From Acidobacteriota bacterium (GTDB taxonomy: Bacteria; Acidobacteriota; Thermoanaerobaculia; Thermoanaerobaculales; Thermoanaerobaculaceae), in the NCBI GenBank assembly GCA_004298115.1, contig SCRJ01000007.1, forward strand, positions 1 to 50,782: a stretch of DNA of 50,782 nucleotides. Direction: 5' to 3'. The notes under the pieces are model-generated. The model searched no databases, was not told the origin of the DNA, and worked only from the letters and a program-made list of their open reading frames with translations. The position numbers and the translations under genes were made by a program. Each line of letters begins with the position of its first letter. The stretch's first letter is position 1. Shown here in pieces: positions 30,746 through 38,809 of this stretch.

Positions 30746-31638
30746 CCCTCCAGGACCTTCGCCACCGCGCCCGGCAGGTCGTCGAACGCGTCCACGACCG
30801 TCGCCCCGGCCTCCCGCAAGGCCGCGACCTTCCCCGCATGCGTGCCGCGGCCGCCCTCGACGATCGCGCCGGCGTGCGAGAAGCGCACGCCCTGGGTCGC
30901 GGCGCGGCCGCCGATGAACGCCACCACGGGCTTCGTCACCTCGCCGCTCGCCATCATCTCGGCGATGCGCTCCTCCTGCGAGCCCCCGATCTCGCCGAAG
31001 ATGGCGATGCACCGGGTATCCGGATCGGCCTCGAAGAGGCGCACGACCGCGGGCAGCGGCAGGCCCACGATCCCGTCGCCGCCGACGTGCACCAGGGTGG
31101 ACAGCCCGATCCCGGAGCGGCTCAGGTAGTAGCCGGTCGAGGAGGTCATCCCGCCGGAGCGCGACGCGACGCCCACCCCGCCGGCCTTGAACCAGGAGCG
31201 AGCCGACTCGGCGCGGCCGCCGATCATGCCCAGCACCCCGCGGCCGACCGACAGCACCCCCAGGGTGTTGGGACCCAGGAAGTCCACCCCGGCGCGCTCG
31301 GCCGCGCGGGCGGTCTCGAGGACGTCCCACACCGGCACCCGGTCGCCGACCAGGACCGTGAGGGCGATCCCGGCCGCGATCGACTCCAGCGCCGCGTCCT
31401 TGACCAGAGGCGCCGGCACGAAGATCACGCTCGCGTCGATGCCGCCGCTCGCCTCGACCGCCTCGAGGACCGTGTCGTAGACCGGCGTCCCGTCGACGGT
31501 CTCGCCGCCGCGCCCGGGCGTGCAGCCGGCGACGACCTTGGTGCCGTACTCGCGCATCAACCTGGCGCGCGCGCGGCCCTCCCGTCCGGTGATCCCCTGC
31601 ACCAGGACCCGCGTGCGCTCGTCGACGAGGATCGCCAT
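30742..31638 (-). CDS. Succinyl-CoA-synthetase-type ligase alpha subunit (citryl-CoA or succinyl-CoA synthetase)
   Basis: 298 residues. Rossmann CoA-binding N-terminal half (LVQGITGREGRARARLMREYGTKVVAG) and flavodoxin-like C-terminal half. The active-site phosphohistidine is His255 in RFSHAGAIVEGG (SucD reads MGHAGAI). SRSGGMTSSTGYYLSRSGIG is well conserved. It forms the pair with the beta subunit just upstream. Because the next gene codes for a citryl-CoA-lyase-like protein, citrate is a likely substrate, but succinate fits the family equally. Confidence 0.85.
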   Translation of the reverse strand: MAILVDERTRVLVQGITGREGRARARLMREYGTKVVAGCTPGRGGETVDGTPVYDTVLEAVEASGGIDASVIFVPAPLVKDAALESIAAGIALTVLVGDRVPVWDVLETARAAERAGVDFLGPNTLGVLSVGRGVLGMIGGRAESARSWFKAGGVGVASRSGGMTSSTGYYLSRSGIGLSTLVHVGGDGIVGLPLPAVVRLFEADPDTRCIAIFGEIGGSQEERIAEMMASGEVTKPVVAFIGGRAATQGVRFSHAGAIVEGGRGTHAGKVAALREAGATVVDAFDDLPGAVAKVLEG

Positions 31639-31641
31639 GGC

Positions 31642-33195
31642 TTACCCAAGCCCCCGTTCCCGGCGGTACTCGGGAAGCCCCGCGATCGCGAGCGCGACGT
31701 GCCCGCCCCCCGCCCCCAGCGCCCGGCAGTCCACCTCGCACGCGAGGCACTCGGTGCAGCGGCCGCGCGCCGCCTCCTCGCCCGTCACCTTGAGGACCGG
31801 AACGCCGTCCCCGGAGAGCTCGAGGATCTGCGGTACGCACGCCGCGACGCACGCCTTGCTCTCACAGCGGGCGCAGACGGCGTGGTCGTACGTGATCGCG
31901 CCGGTGGGGCTCGCGAACGTGTACGGCCGCTCGGCCGGAGCGGGCTCCCGGCGCGGGGGGCGCGGGGCCGGCGGCGCGGCCGCGGCGACCAGCGCGGCCA
32001 ACCGCGCGGCACAGGCGTCGACCGGCGTGTCCTTGCCGTAGCACTCCACCGGTACCCCGAGCGCCTTGGTGTAACCGGTGAGTATCTCGATCGCTTTCTC
32101 CTCGCCGTTGCCGCCCAGGCGCACGACCGCGGGCACGGCCAGCGGCTCCTCGAGGAACGCCTTCACCAGCCCGCGCGCCGAGTGGAACTGCTCCTGCGAC
32201 GCGACGCCGGAGCCGGTGCCGAAATAGCCGTCCACGCCGGGCTGCGACAGCAGGATGCGCGCCGCCCGGTAAACCTTGGAGGCCGGCGGGTTCCCCGAGG
32301 TGTCGCAGAAGTTGGCGACGGCGAAGCCGTGGCGGGCGAGGGCGTCCATCCCCATCATCGAGCCGCCGCCGCCTGCGCCGTGGAACGCGACCACCCGCGT
32401 CCCGCGCTCGCAGGCGTCACGCATCTGGAGGAAGTAGAACGTCCCGCGGTAGTCGTCCTTCTCGACCTCCCACGCGATGCGCTCGAGCGGCGTGGGCGGG
32501 TGCCCGAGCTCGCGCGCCACGTCGATCCCGAGCTCCGGGTGGCGGAACACGGCGGCGTCGTCGACCGTAATCCGGCAGTCGAGGGCGACGGCGCGCCCGT
32601 CGGCCGTGAACACCAAAGGGTTGACCTCGGCGGCCCGCGCCTCGACGGCGCGAGCCACCGCGGCGAGGCGTACGCACGCCTCGGCGAGGTGGCGCTGCTC
32701 CTCGCCGTGCACACCGACCCGCCGCCACAGCTCGCGGGCGGCGTGGCGGGCGAGTCCCTCGACGGCGTCGAGGGGGAGCTCGGCGACGGACTCCGGGTGC
32801 TCCCGCGCGGTCTCCTCGATGCCGGAACCGCCGCGCGCCGAGACCAGCAGCACCGGGCGGCGGCGGCGGTCGTCGATGATGATCCCGGCGTAGCGCTCGG
32901 TGGCGATCGCCACGCGCTCCTCGACCAGGACCTCCGCCACGGGAAACCCGCCGGCCCGCGCCGCGAGGATCGCGGCGGCCGCCTCGCTCGCGGCCGCGGC
33001 GGAGTCGGCGAAGCGGACCAGACCTTGGGCCTTGCGGCTGGTCGTCCACGCCTGCGCCTTGATCACCACCGTGTCGCCGAGGCGGCCGGCGACGGCGGCG
33101 GCCGCTTCGGCGCTGCGGGCCAGCTCGCCGCGGGGAACCGCGATCCCCGCGCCCCGCAACACCTGTTTTCCCTGGAACTCGGCAAGACGTGCCAC
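31642..33195 (-). CDS. ATP-grasp CoA-ligase beta subunit fused to a di-cluster ferredoxin domain
   Basis: 517 residues from the GTG at 33195 (ARLAEFQGKQVLRGAGI). The ATP-grasp domain (about 1-235, with EVNPLVFTADG and DCRITVDDAAV) and the CoA-ligase domain (about 240-400) match SucC. After a Pro/Ala linker, residues 425-517 form an added domain with Cys441-x2-Cys444-x4-Cys449-x3-Cys453 and Cys480-x2-Cys483-x2-Cys486-x3-Cys490, suited to two [4Fe-4S] clusters. SucC itself has about 390 residues and no such domain. A redox-linked control of the ligase or a ferredoxin partner function is possible. The alpha subunit gene follows after 3 bp. Confidence 0.85.
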   Translation of the reverse strand: MARLAEFQGKQVLRGAGIAVPRGELARSAEAAAAVAGRLGDTVVIKAQAWTTSRKAQGLVRFADSAAAASEAAAAILAARAGGFPVAEVLVEERVAIATERYAGIIIDDRRRRPVLLVSARGGSGIEETAREHPESVAELPLDAVEGLARHAARELWRRVGVHGEEQRHLAEACVRLAAVARAVEARAAEVNPLVFTADGRAVALDCRITVDDAAVFRHPELGIDVARELGHPPTPLERIAWEVEKDDYRGTFYFLQMRDACERGTRVVAFHGAGGGGSMMGMDALARHGFAVANFCDTSGNPPASKVYRAARILLSQPGVDGYFGTGSGVASQEQFHSARGLVKAFLEEPLAVPAVVRLGGNGEEKAIEILTGYTKALGVPVECYGKDTPVDACAARLAALVAAAAPPAPRPPRREPAPAERPYTFASPTGAITYDHAVCARCESKACVAACVPQILELSGDGVPVLKVTGEEAARGRCTECLACEVDCRALGAGGGHVALAIAGLPEYRRERGLG

Positions 33196-33312
33196 GACTG
33201 GTCTCCGCCCTCGCAAGGGCCGAGGCACGCTACGCGAAGCTCCGGGCAAGTGTCAAGACCGCGCGATGACGCGCGAAAACCCAGCCGGACGGGCCTTCCC
33301 ACGCGTCCGGGG

Positions 33313-33318
33313 TATGAT
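33313..33318 (+). promoter_or_regulatory. Candidate extended -10 of the flavin reductase gene
   Basis: GGTATGAT with TATGAT at 33313-33318, 24 bp before the ATG; GGGAGGAG at 33331-33338 is a clear ribosome-binding site. No strong -35 is seen. The same GGTATGAT octamer precedes the uridine kinase gene. Confidence 0.5.
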
Positions 33319-33341
33319 TGGCCGGACGCCGGGAGGAGCTC

Positions 33342-33917
33342 ATGGTGCGCGTGTCCTCGGATCCGGGTTCGTGCTACTTCTACTACCCTCGGCTGGTCTG
33401 CGTCGTCGGCGTCCGTGACGACGCCAAGGGCACCACGAACTTCGCGCCGGTCACCTGGGCCACGCCTTTGTCTTCGGACCCGCCGCTGTTCGGGATCTGT
33501 CTGTCTCCGGCCACGCACACGCACCAGCTCGTCCTCAAGACCGGCGAGTTCACGATCAACTTTCTCACCGAGGAGCACGCCGGGCTCGCGAGCACGCTCG
33601 GGAAACTCTCGGGGCGCCAGGCCGACAAGGTCAAGGAGTTGGCGCTCGAGCTCGAGGCGGGCGAGACCATCGCGACGCCGAGCCTGGCCGCCGCCTACGT
33701 GGCGGCGGAGTGCCTCCTCGTCGAGCGCCACCACCTCGGCGACCAGACGCTCGTCGTCGGCGAGGTGCAGCGCCTGCACGCCGACGCCGGGGCGTTCGAC
33801 GCCGACGGCGTGCTCCGCGTCGAGGCCACGAGCCCTCTGCTGTACCTCGGCAGCAACCGCTACGCCACCACGACGAAGACCACGATCCGGCCCGCCGACC
33901 CCGGCGCGGCCCGCTGA
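33342..33917 (+). CDS. Flavin reductase-like FMN-binding protein
   Basis: 191 residues from the ATG at 33342 (GGGAGGAG upstream). It has the FMN-binding split-barrel of the flavin reductase family: YYPRLVCVVGVRD, TNFAPVTWATPLSSDPPLFGICLSPATHTH, KTGEFTINFLTEE, AYVAAECLLVERHHLGDQTLVVGEV. Members reduce flavins or act as flavoproteins of unknown role (often annotated with DIM6/NTAB). It stands as a single gene in front of udk. Its physiological role here is not known. Confidence 0.82.
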   Translation: MVRVSSDPGSCYFYYPRLVCVVGVRDDAKGTTNFAPVTWATPLSSDPPLFGICLSPATHTHQLVLKTGEFTINFLTEEHAGLASTLGKLSGRQADKVKELALELEAGETIATPSLAAAYVAAECLLVERHHLGDQTLVVGEVQRLHADAGAFDADGVLRVEATSPLLYLGSNRYATTTKTTIRPADPGAAR

Positions 33918-33972
33918 CCGCAGCCGCGGCGGGGTCTGGCCGCCTCCGTTTCGGGGGTGCGGCGCGCCAGGG

Positions 33973-33978
33973 TATGAT
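33973..33978 (+). promoter_or_regulatory. Candidate extended -10 of the uridine kinase gene
   Basis: GGTATGAT, identical to the octamer before the flavin reductase gene; TATGAT is at 33973-33978, 55 bp before the udk ATG. The remaining gap is GC-rich with no other feature I can support. Confidence 0.45.
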
Positions 33979-34033
33979 GACGCCGGCCCGGCGGGTTGCA
34001 GCGCGGCGCCGTCGTGGGGACCGGGGTGGCGAC

Positions 34034-34663
34034 ATGAGCGACGTGGTGGTGATCGGGGTGGCCGGCGGCACCGGCTCGGGCAAGACCACGGTCGCGGAAG
34101 CGATCGTCACCCGCATCGGCGCGAACCGCATCGCCTACCTCCAGCACGACAGCTACTACCGCGACCTCTCCGGCGCCGACCGTGCGGCGCTCGTGCACCA
34201 CAACTTCGACCACCCCGACGCGCTCGAGACCGAACTCCTGGCCGAGCACGTGCGCATCCTCAAGGACCACCGCCCCGTGGCGGTGCCGGTCTACGACTTC
34301 ACCCGTCACGTGCGCACCGGCGAGACCCGCACGGTGGAGCCGCGCGGCGTCGTGCTGGTCGAGGGGATCCTGATCTTCGTCGAGCCCGAGCTGCGGCGGC
34401 TGTTCGACGTCAAGATCTTCGTCGACACCGACGCGGACCTGCGCTTCATCCGGCGGTTGCGCCGGGACCTCATCGAGCGCGGGCGCACGGTCGAGACCGT
34501 GATCACCCAGTACCTCGAAACCGTCCGCCCGATGCACCTCGACTTCGTCGAGGCGTCCAAGCGCTGGGCCGACCTGATCATCCCGGAAGGGGGCTTCAAC
34601 TCCGTCGCCCTCGACGTCGTCTGTTCCCGGGTGGAAGCCCTCCTCCAACCCGAGCCGGCGTGA
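34034..34663 (+). CDS. udk: Uridine/cytidine kinase
   Basis: 209 residues. P-loop GVAGGTGSGKTTVAEAI, HDSYYRDLS, NFDHPDALETELLAEHV, PVYDFTRHVR and VLVEGILIFVEPELRRLFDVKIFVDTDADLRFIRRLRRD are the standard Udk blocks. It phosphorylates uridine and cytidine in pyrimidine salvage. The start ATG at 34034 was preferred because the P-loop follows in the usual place; the frame remains open further upstream without homology. Converges with hfq, 6 bp apart. Confidence 0.96.
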   Translation: MSDVVVIGVAGGTGSGKTTVAEAIVTRIGANRIAYLQHDSYYRDLSGADRAALVHHNFDHPDALETELLAEHVRILKDHRPVAVPVYDFTRHVRTGETRTVEPRGVVLVEGILIFVEPELRRLFDVKIFVDTDADLRFIRRLRRDLIERGRTVETVITQYLETVRPMHLDFVEASKRWADLIIPEGGFNSVALDVVCSRVEALLQPEPA

Positions 34664-34669
34664 CGCCGG

Positions 34670-35029
34670 TCACTCCCGCGGCCGGCGCCGGCGCTGGCGG
34701 AGCTCCTCTTCCTTGAACATGTACCGGATCGCGTGCTTGTAGATCATCAGGTTGGGCCCCTCGGTCCGGTTGAGCTTGATGCAGTTGCGGTCGTACCACT
34801 CCACCCAGCCGTGCAGTTCGGTGCCGTCGTCGAGCATCACGACCATCGCCGTCTTGTTCTGCATCTGCTTGATGAAATAGTAGTTCTCGGCGTTGGTCTG
34901 ATCCGGAGGCGCCTGTTTGCGGTGGACCATGCCCCGCATCGGCGTACGGTCACCCACCTCCGAAATGGATGGCCTGATGAGCCGACGGCTGGTGAGGGGC
35001 TCGTCCCCCGTGCGCTCGAATTCCTTCAT
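34670..35029 (-). CDS. hfq: Hfq-like RNA chaperone with N-terminal extension
   Basis: 119 residues; the Sm/Hfq core is residues 47-112. Core blocks: AENYYFIKQMQNKTAMVVMLDDG (Sm1), HGWVEWYDRNCIKLNR and the Hfq signature LMIYKHAIRYMF (Tyr97-Lys98-His99). About 47 residues precede the core, unlike E. coli Hfq, whose extra residues are C-terminal; the tail here is short and Arg-rich (RQRRRRPRE). Alternative internal ATG codons exist (Met31, Met34), so the extension may be shorter. ATG at 35029 has GGGGATGA upstream. It probably helps small RNAs pair with mRNA. Confidence 0.86.
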   Translation of the reverse strand: MKEFERTGDEPLTSRRLIRPSISEVGDRTPMRGMVHRKQAPPDQTNAENYYFIKQMQNKTAMVVMLDDGTELHGWVEWYDRNCIKLNRTEGPNLMIYKHAIRYMFKEEELRQRRRRPRE

Positions 35030-35057
35030 TTCATCCCCGTCGTTCTGACTGATACGC

Positions 35058-35063
35058 AGTATA
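35058..35063 (-). promoter_or_regulatory. Extended -10 of the hfq promoter
   Basis: Minus strand TGCTATACT: TG-n-TATACT extended -10 about 30 bp before the hfq ATG. A -35 is not clear. Confidence 0.55.
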
Positions 35064-35112
35064 GCACCCAGCGGGCCTGCTGGAAAGGATACGAACCGCC
35101 GGGTTGCAAGGT

Positions 35113-35820
35113 TTAGGACGTGGGCCCGGTTCGCTTCCCCGGCCCCGCCTCGCCCGCCTCGTGGGCGAGGCAACACATCAGACGTCCGCACATCCCCGAG
35201 ATGCGACTGGGGTTGAGGGACAGGCGTTGCGCCTTGGCCATGCGGATGGTCACCGAGTTGAAGCGAGCCATGAACGTCGTGCAGCACAGCGTGCGCCCGC
35301 ACGGCCCCCACCCACCGCTCGACTTGGCCTGGTCGCGCACCCCGATCTGGCGCAGCTCGACCCGGCGCCGGGTGCGCCGGCCGAGGTCGCGCAGCAGCTC
35401 CCGAAAGTCCACCCGCTCCTCGGCGGCAAAGGTGATCACGGCGGTGTCGCGGTCGAGAGGCACGACCGCGATCACCGGGCGCATCGGCAGCTTGAGCTCA
35501 CGCGCCCGTTCGCGACAGAACCGGAGCGCGTCGCGCGCGACCAGCGCCAGCTCCTCGGCGCGCGCGATCTCCCCGGAGGTCGCCTTGCGGACGATACTGC
35601 CCGCGATCCTCTCGCCGCACGGGCGCAGCACCGGGATCTCGTGCGCGACGAAGCGGCCAACCCGCTCGCCGTCCGCGCTCGCGATCACGTACCACGCGCC
35701 GAGCTCGAGCTCGACGCCATCCTTGAACGTGCACGCCTGGCCCGGAAGGTCGGGCGAAAAAGTGATGCGAACGAACTCCGGCCGCGGACGGACGTCGCCG
35801 CAGCACTCCGAGCAGCTCAT
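35113..35820 (-). CDS. ricT: PSP1-domain protein, RicT (YaaT)-like
   Basis: 235 residues, PSP1 C-terminal domain family. It is rich in Cys: SCSECCGD at the N-terminus, then GGWGPCGRTLCCTTF and SGMCGRLMCCLAHE, the cysteine pattern that binds [4Fe-4S] clusters in RicT. In Bacillus, RicT acts with RicA and RicF on RNase Y-dependent RNA processing; those partners are not in the window. ATG at 35820 overlaps the purE stop (ATGA), so it is co-translated with purine genes. Confidence 0.88.
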   Translation of the reverse strand: MSCSECCGDVRPRPEFVRITFSPDLPGQACTFKDGVELELGAWYVIASADGERVGRFVAHEIPVLRPCGERIAGSIVRKATSGEIARAEELALVARDALRFCRERARELKLPMRPVIAVVPLDRDTAVITFAAEERVDFRELLRDLGRRTRRRVELRQIGVRDQAKSSGGWGPCGRTLCCTTFMARFNSVTIRMAKAQRLSLNPSRISGMCGRLMCCLAHEAGEAGPGKRTGPTS

Positions 35821-36323
35821 CGTTGACTCCCTCCACCGGCCAGCTCCGCGTCGGCCGCGGCGACCGCCGCGGCCTGATCGGCCTTGCCTTGCCGCACGCG
35901 GGCCTCGAGCTCCGGGTCGGACAGCGCCAGGATCTGGGCCGCGAGCACCGCCGCGTTGCGGGCGCCCGCCTTCCCCACCGCCACGGTGGCGACCGGAACG
36001 CCGCCCGGCATCTGGACGGTGGCCAGCAGCGCATCGAGACCGCCCGCGACGCCGCCGGGCAGCGGCACGCCGATCACCGGCCGTATCGTCGCGCCCGCGG
36101 TCACGCCCGCCAGATGGGCCGCCATGCCGGCGCCGCAGATGAAGACCCGCACCCCTTCGGCCTCGCCCCTGCCCACCAGCTCGAGCGTGCGGGCGAGGGA
36201 GCGGTGGGCCGATGCCACGTGGGCGCGCCAGCGCACGCCGAGGCGGTCGAGCTCGGCCCCGGCCTCGCGCAGCACGTCCCAGTCGTTCTTGGACCCCAGC
36301 AGGATCATCACCGGTTCGGTCAC
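35817..36323 (-). CDS. purE: N5-carboxyaminoimidazole ribonucleotide mutase PurE
   Basis: 168 residues. LLGSKNDWDVLREAGAELDRLGV, VASAHRSLART (with the catalytic His of SAHR) and CGAGMAAHLAGVTAGATIRPVIGVPL, then TVQMPGGVPVATVAVGKAGARNAA, are standard PurE blocks (class I). It rearranges N5-CAIR to CAIR in purine synthesis. GTG start at 36323 overlaps the purD stop; the stop overlaps ricT. Confidence 0.95.
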   Translation of the reverse strand: MTEPVMILLGSKNDWDVLREAGAELDRLGVRWRAHVASAHRSLARTLELVGRGEAEGVRVFICGAGMAAHLAGVTAGATIRPVIGVPLPGGVAGGLDALLATVQMPGGVPVATVAVGKAGARNAAVLAAQILALSDPELEARVRQGKADQAAAVAAADAELAGGGSQR

Positions 36324-37585
36324 GCGAGCCCCCTGCCGATGTCGCGGCGGTACTGCACATCCTCGAACCGCACCGTCGCCGCGGCCTCGTAGGCGGCGGC
36401 CACCGCCGCGGACACCGTCGCGCCGCGGCCGACGACCGAAAGCACCCGGCCTCCTGCGGTGACGAGGCGCCCGTCCTCGAGCGCCGTGGCGCCGTTGAAG
36501 ACGAGCACCCCGGGCCGCGCCAGGGCGTCGCCCAACCCGGTGATCGGGTCGCCGCGCCGGGACGCCCCGGGGTACCCGGCCGCCGCCAGCACCACGCACG
36601 CCGCGGCTTCCCGCTTCCACGCCGCCCGCTGCGCGCCGAGCTCGCCCGCCGCCACGGCACGCAACAGCGGCGCCAGGTCGTCCTCCAGCCGCGGGATCAC
36701 GGCCTGGGTCTCGGGGTCGCCAAGCCGGCAGTTGAACTCGAGCAGTTGCGGGCCCGCCGCCGTCACCATCACGCCCGCGTACAGGACCCCCCGGTACGGG
36801 CGGCCCTCGGCCGCCATGCCCGCCACCGTTGGGTAGACGATCTCGCGCAGGATCGCGGTCGCGAGGGCCGGCTCGAGGGGAACCGGCGAGACCGCACCCA
36901 TGCCGCCGGTGTTCGGTCCCTCATCGCCGTCCCCGACCCGCTTGTAGTCGCGTGCCGACGCCAGCGGCAGCACGCTCGCGCCGTCGGCGAGCACCATGAA
37001 GGACACTTCCTCGCCGCCGACGCACTCCTCGACGAGGACGCGCTCGCCGGCGGCGCCGAACGACCGCTCCTCGAAGTATCGGACCATGGCATCGTCGACC
37101 TCGGCCCCGGAGCGGCACACCTGCACACCCTTGCCGGCGGCCAGCCCGTCGGCCTTGAACACGACCGGGGTCCCGATCGCCTTCACCGCCGCCGCGGCCT
37201 GGTCGCGGTCGGAGACGACGCGCGCCCTCGGGGTCGGGATCCCCTGCCGGAGGCAGAACTCCTTGGTGAACACCTTGCTGCCCTCGAGCTCGGCCGCGGC
37301 GCGCGACGGGCCGACGAGAACCAGGCCGCGGCGGGCGAACTCGTCGGCGATGCCGAGGACCAGCGGCAGCTCCGGACCGACGACGGTGAGGTCGACCTTG
37401 AGCGACGATGCGAACTCCGCCAGCTCGACCGTGGCGTCGGCCGCGATCGGGACGCAGGTGGCGATCCCCGCCATCCCCGGGTTCCCGGGGGCCGCGTAGA
37501 TCTCGTCGACGCCACCGCCTTGCGACAGCTTCCACGCGAGCGCGTGCTCGCGGGCGCCGCCGCCGACGACGAGTGCCCTCAACAC
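36320..37585 (-). CDS. purD: Phosphoribosylamine-glycine ligase PurD
   Basis: 421 residues using the GTG at 37585 (then [19 protein letters not shown]); a TTG at 37582 is the other choice. It has an ATP-grasp fold: [34 protein letters not shown]-type region [13 protein letters not shown], and [14 protein letters not shown]. It joins phosphoribosylamine and glycine in purine synthesis. It overlaps pta at the 5' end and purE at the 3' end. Confidence 0.95.
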   Translation of the reverse strand: MLRALVVGGGAREHALAWKLSQGGGVDEIYAAPGNPGMAGIATCVPIAADATVELAEFASSLKVDLTVVGPELPLVLGIADEFARRGLVLVGPSRAAAELEGSKVFTKEFCLRQGIPTPRARVVSDRDQAAAAVKAIGTPVVFKADGLAAGKGVQVCRSGAEVDDAMVRYFEERSFGAAGERVLVEECVGGEEVSFMVLADGASVLPLASARDYKRVGDGDEGPNTGGMGAVSPVPLEPALATAILREIVYPTVAGMAAEGRPYRGVLYAGVMVTAAGPQLLEFNCRLGDPETQAVIPRLEDDLAPLLRAVAAGELGAQRAAWKREAAACVVLAAAGYPGASRRGDPITGLGDALARPGVLVFNGATALEDGRLVTAGGRVLSVVGRGATVSAAVAAAYEAAATVRFEDVQYRRDIGRGLA

Positions 37586-38586
37586 CGGCTCCCGGTCACG
37601 AGTGCGGCCTGCAGGAGCGACAGGCAGGCGGTCTCGACCACGTCGCGCGCCGAACAGCCGCGGGAGAGGTCGTTGGCGGGACGGGCGAGGCCCTGCAGCA
37701 GCGGCCCGACCGCCCGGGCGCCGCCCAGGCGCTCGGTGAGCTTGTAGCCGATGTTCCCGGCGTTGAGATCGGGGAACACGAGGACGTTGGCGCGGCCGGC
37801 GACGCGCGAGCCGGGCGCCTTGCGCGAGCCGACCGACGCGAGCAACGCCGCGTCGAGCTGCAGCTCGAAGTCGAACTCGAACCCCACGCCGCGGGCCGCC
37901 AGCGCGGCGCCGGCGGCGCGCACCTTGTCCACCAGCGGGTGCTCGGCGGACCCCTTGGTCGAGAACGACAGCAGCGCCACACGCGGTTCGCCGCCCACGA
38001 TCGCGCGGAAGGTGTCGGCGGCGCCGACCGCGATGTCGGCGAGCTGGTCGGGGTCGGGGTCCGGGAGCACGGCGCAGTCGGCGAACACCATCAGGCCGTC
38101 GCTCCCCCAGCGCGGATCGGGGTGCACCATCACGAACGCCGAGGACACCGTCTTGATCCCCGGCGCGGCGCCGATCGCGTGCAGCGCCGCGCGCACCGTG
38201 TCGGCCGTCGTGCGGACCGCGCCGCCGACCGAAGCGTCGCACTCGCCGGCCGCGACGAGCAGGGAGCCGAAATAGAGCGGGTCGGCGAGCGCCGCCTCGG
38301 TCTGCTCCCGCGTCCAGCCCCTGGGGGCCCGGCGGGCGTGCAGGAGATCGAACATCCGTCCGCGCCGCGGATCGGTCGCCGGGTCCGTGACGGTCGCGCC
38401 GGACGCGCGCAAGCGCTCGTGCGCCGTCCCTTGCGCCGCCGTCGGACACAGAACTGTGACGCGCGCGATCCGCTCGCGGCAAAGATCGCCCGCGGCTTCC
38501 ACGATGCGGGGATCATCCCCCTCGACCAGCACGACATGCCCAGCCACCGCGCGGGCACGCCCCGGCAGCTCCTCGAGAAAGCTCAT
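37579..38586 (-). CDS. pta: Phosphate acetyltransferase
   Basis: 335 residues from the ATG at 38586 (GGAGG just upstream); an ATG 18 bp further upstream is less likely. PTA/PTB family blocks: [70 protein letters not shown] and [20 protein letters not shown]. It interconverts acetyl-CoA and acetyl-phosphate. Acetate kinase is not in the window. It is the first gene of pta-purD-purE-ricT and is divergent from the extracellular-electron-transfer cluster. Confidence 0.92.
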   Translation of the reverse strand: MSFLEELPGRARAVAGHVVLVEGDDPRIVEAAGDLCRERIARVTVLCPTAAQGTAHERLRASGATVTDPATDPRRGRMFDLLHARRAPRGWTREQTEAALADPLYFGSLLVAAGECDASVGGAVRTTADTVRAALHAIGAAPGIKTVSSAFVMVHPDPRWGSDGLMVFADCAVLPDPDPDQLADIAVGAADTFRAIVGGEPRVALLSFSTKGSAEHPLVDKVRAAGAALAARGVGFEFDFELQLDAALLASVGSRKAPGSRVAGRANVLVFPDLNAGNIGYKLTERLGGARAVGPLLQGLARPANDLSRGCSARDVVETACLSLLQAALVTGSRC

Positions 38587-38670
38587 GCCGACCTCCGCAG
38601 TCATTGTAGCCGTCTTTCACGAGGTCTCGCGCCGGCGGCGGCCCCGGAAACGAGGCCGGGGCGCGACCTG

Positions 38671-38755
38671 GTGACATTTCATGTTCGTTGTTGTCAAATG
38701 GTCATATCTTGACAAATGTCACGAAATCGTCTTTCATCTGTGACCAGGCTTCACA
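38671..38755. promoter_or_regulatory. AT-richer regulatory region with nested inverted repeats before the first porin-cytochrome module
   Basis: Outer arms GTGACATTT (38671-38679) and AAATGTCAC (38714-38722) are perfect complements; inner arms TTGTCAA (38691-38697) and TTGACAA (38709-38715) likewise. TTGAC-AAAT-GTCAC (38709-38722) has the same half-sites and spacing as a site upstream of the second module (43631-43644). TGTGA-N7-TCACA lies at 38739-38755. TTGACA at 38709 with TTTCAT 17 bp on is one possible promoter. Binding by a Crp/Fnr protein is inference. Confidence 0.6.
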
Positions 38756-38809
38756 AAAGTGAGCCTCGTCGATTCACGGTGAGCTTCGTCGTCTCGCTCG
38801 GGAGGGTTC

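Noticed and set aside
30718-34716. Very long plus-strand open frame (over 1300 codons)
   Set aside because: It runs antisense to the well-recognised CoA-ligase/citryl-CoA-lyase genes and through udk in another phase; composition is Arg/Pro/Ala/Gly-rich with no domain. High GC removes stop codons in this phase.
38739-38755. CRP site TGTGA-N7-TCACA
   Set aside because: CRP sites need a 6-bp spacer; the nearby Crp/Fnr protein has an FNR/FixK-type recognition helix. Left only as a note in the regulatory region.
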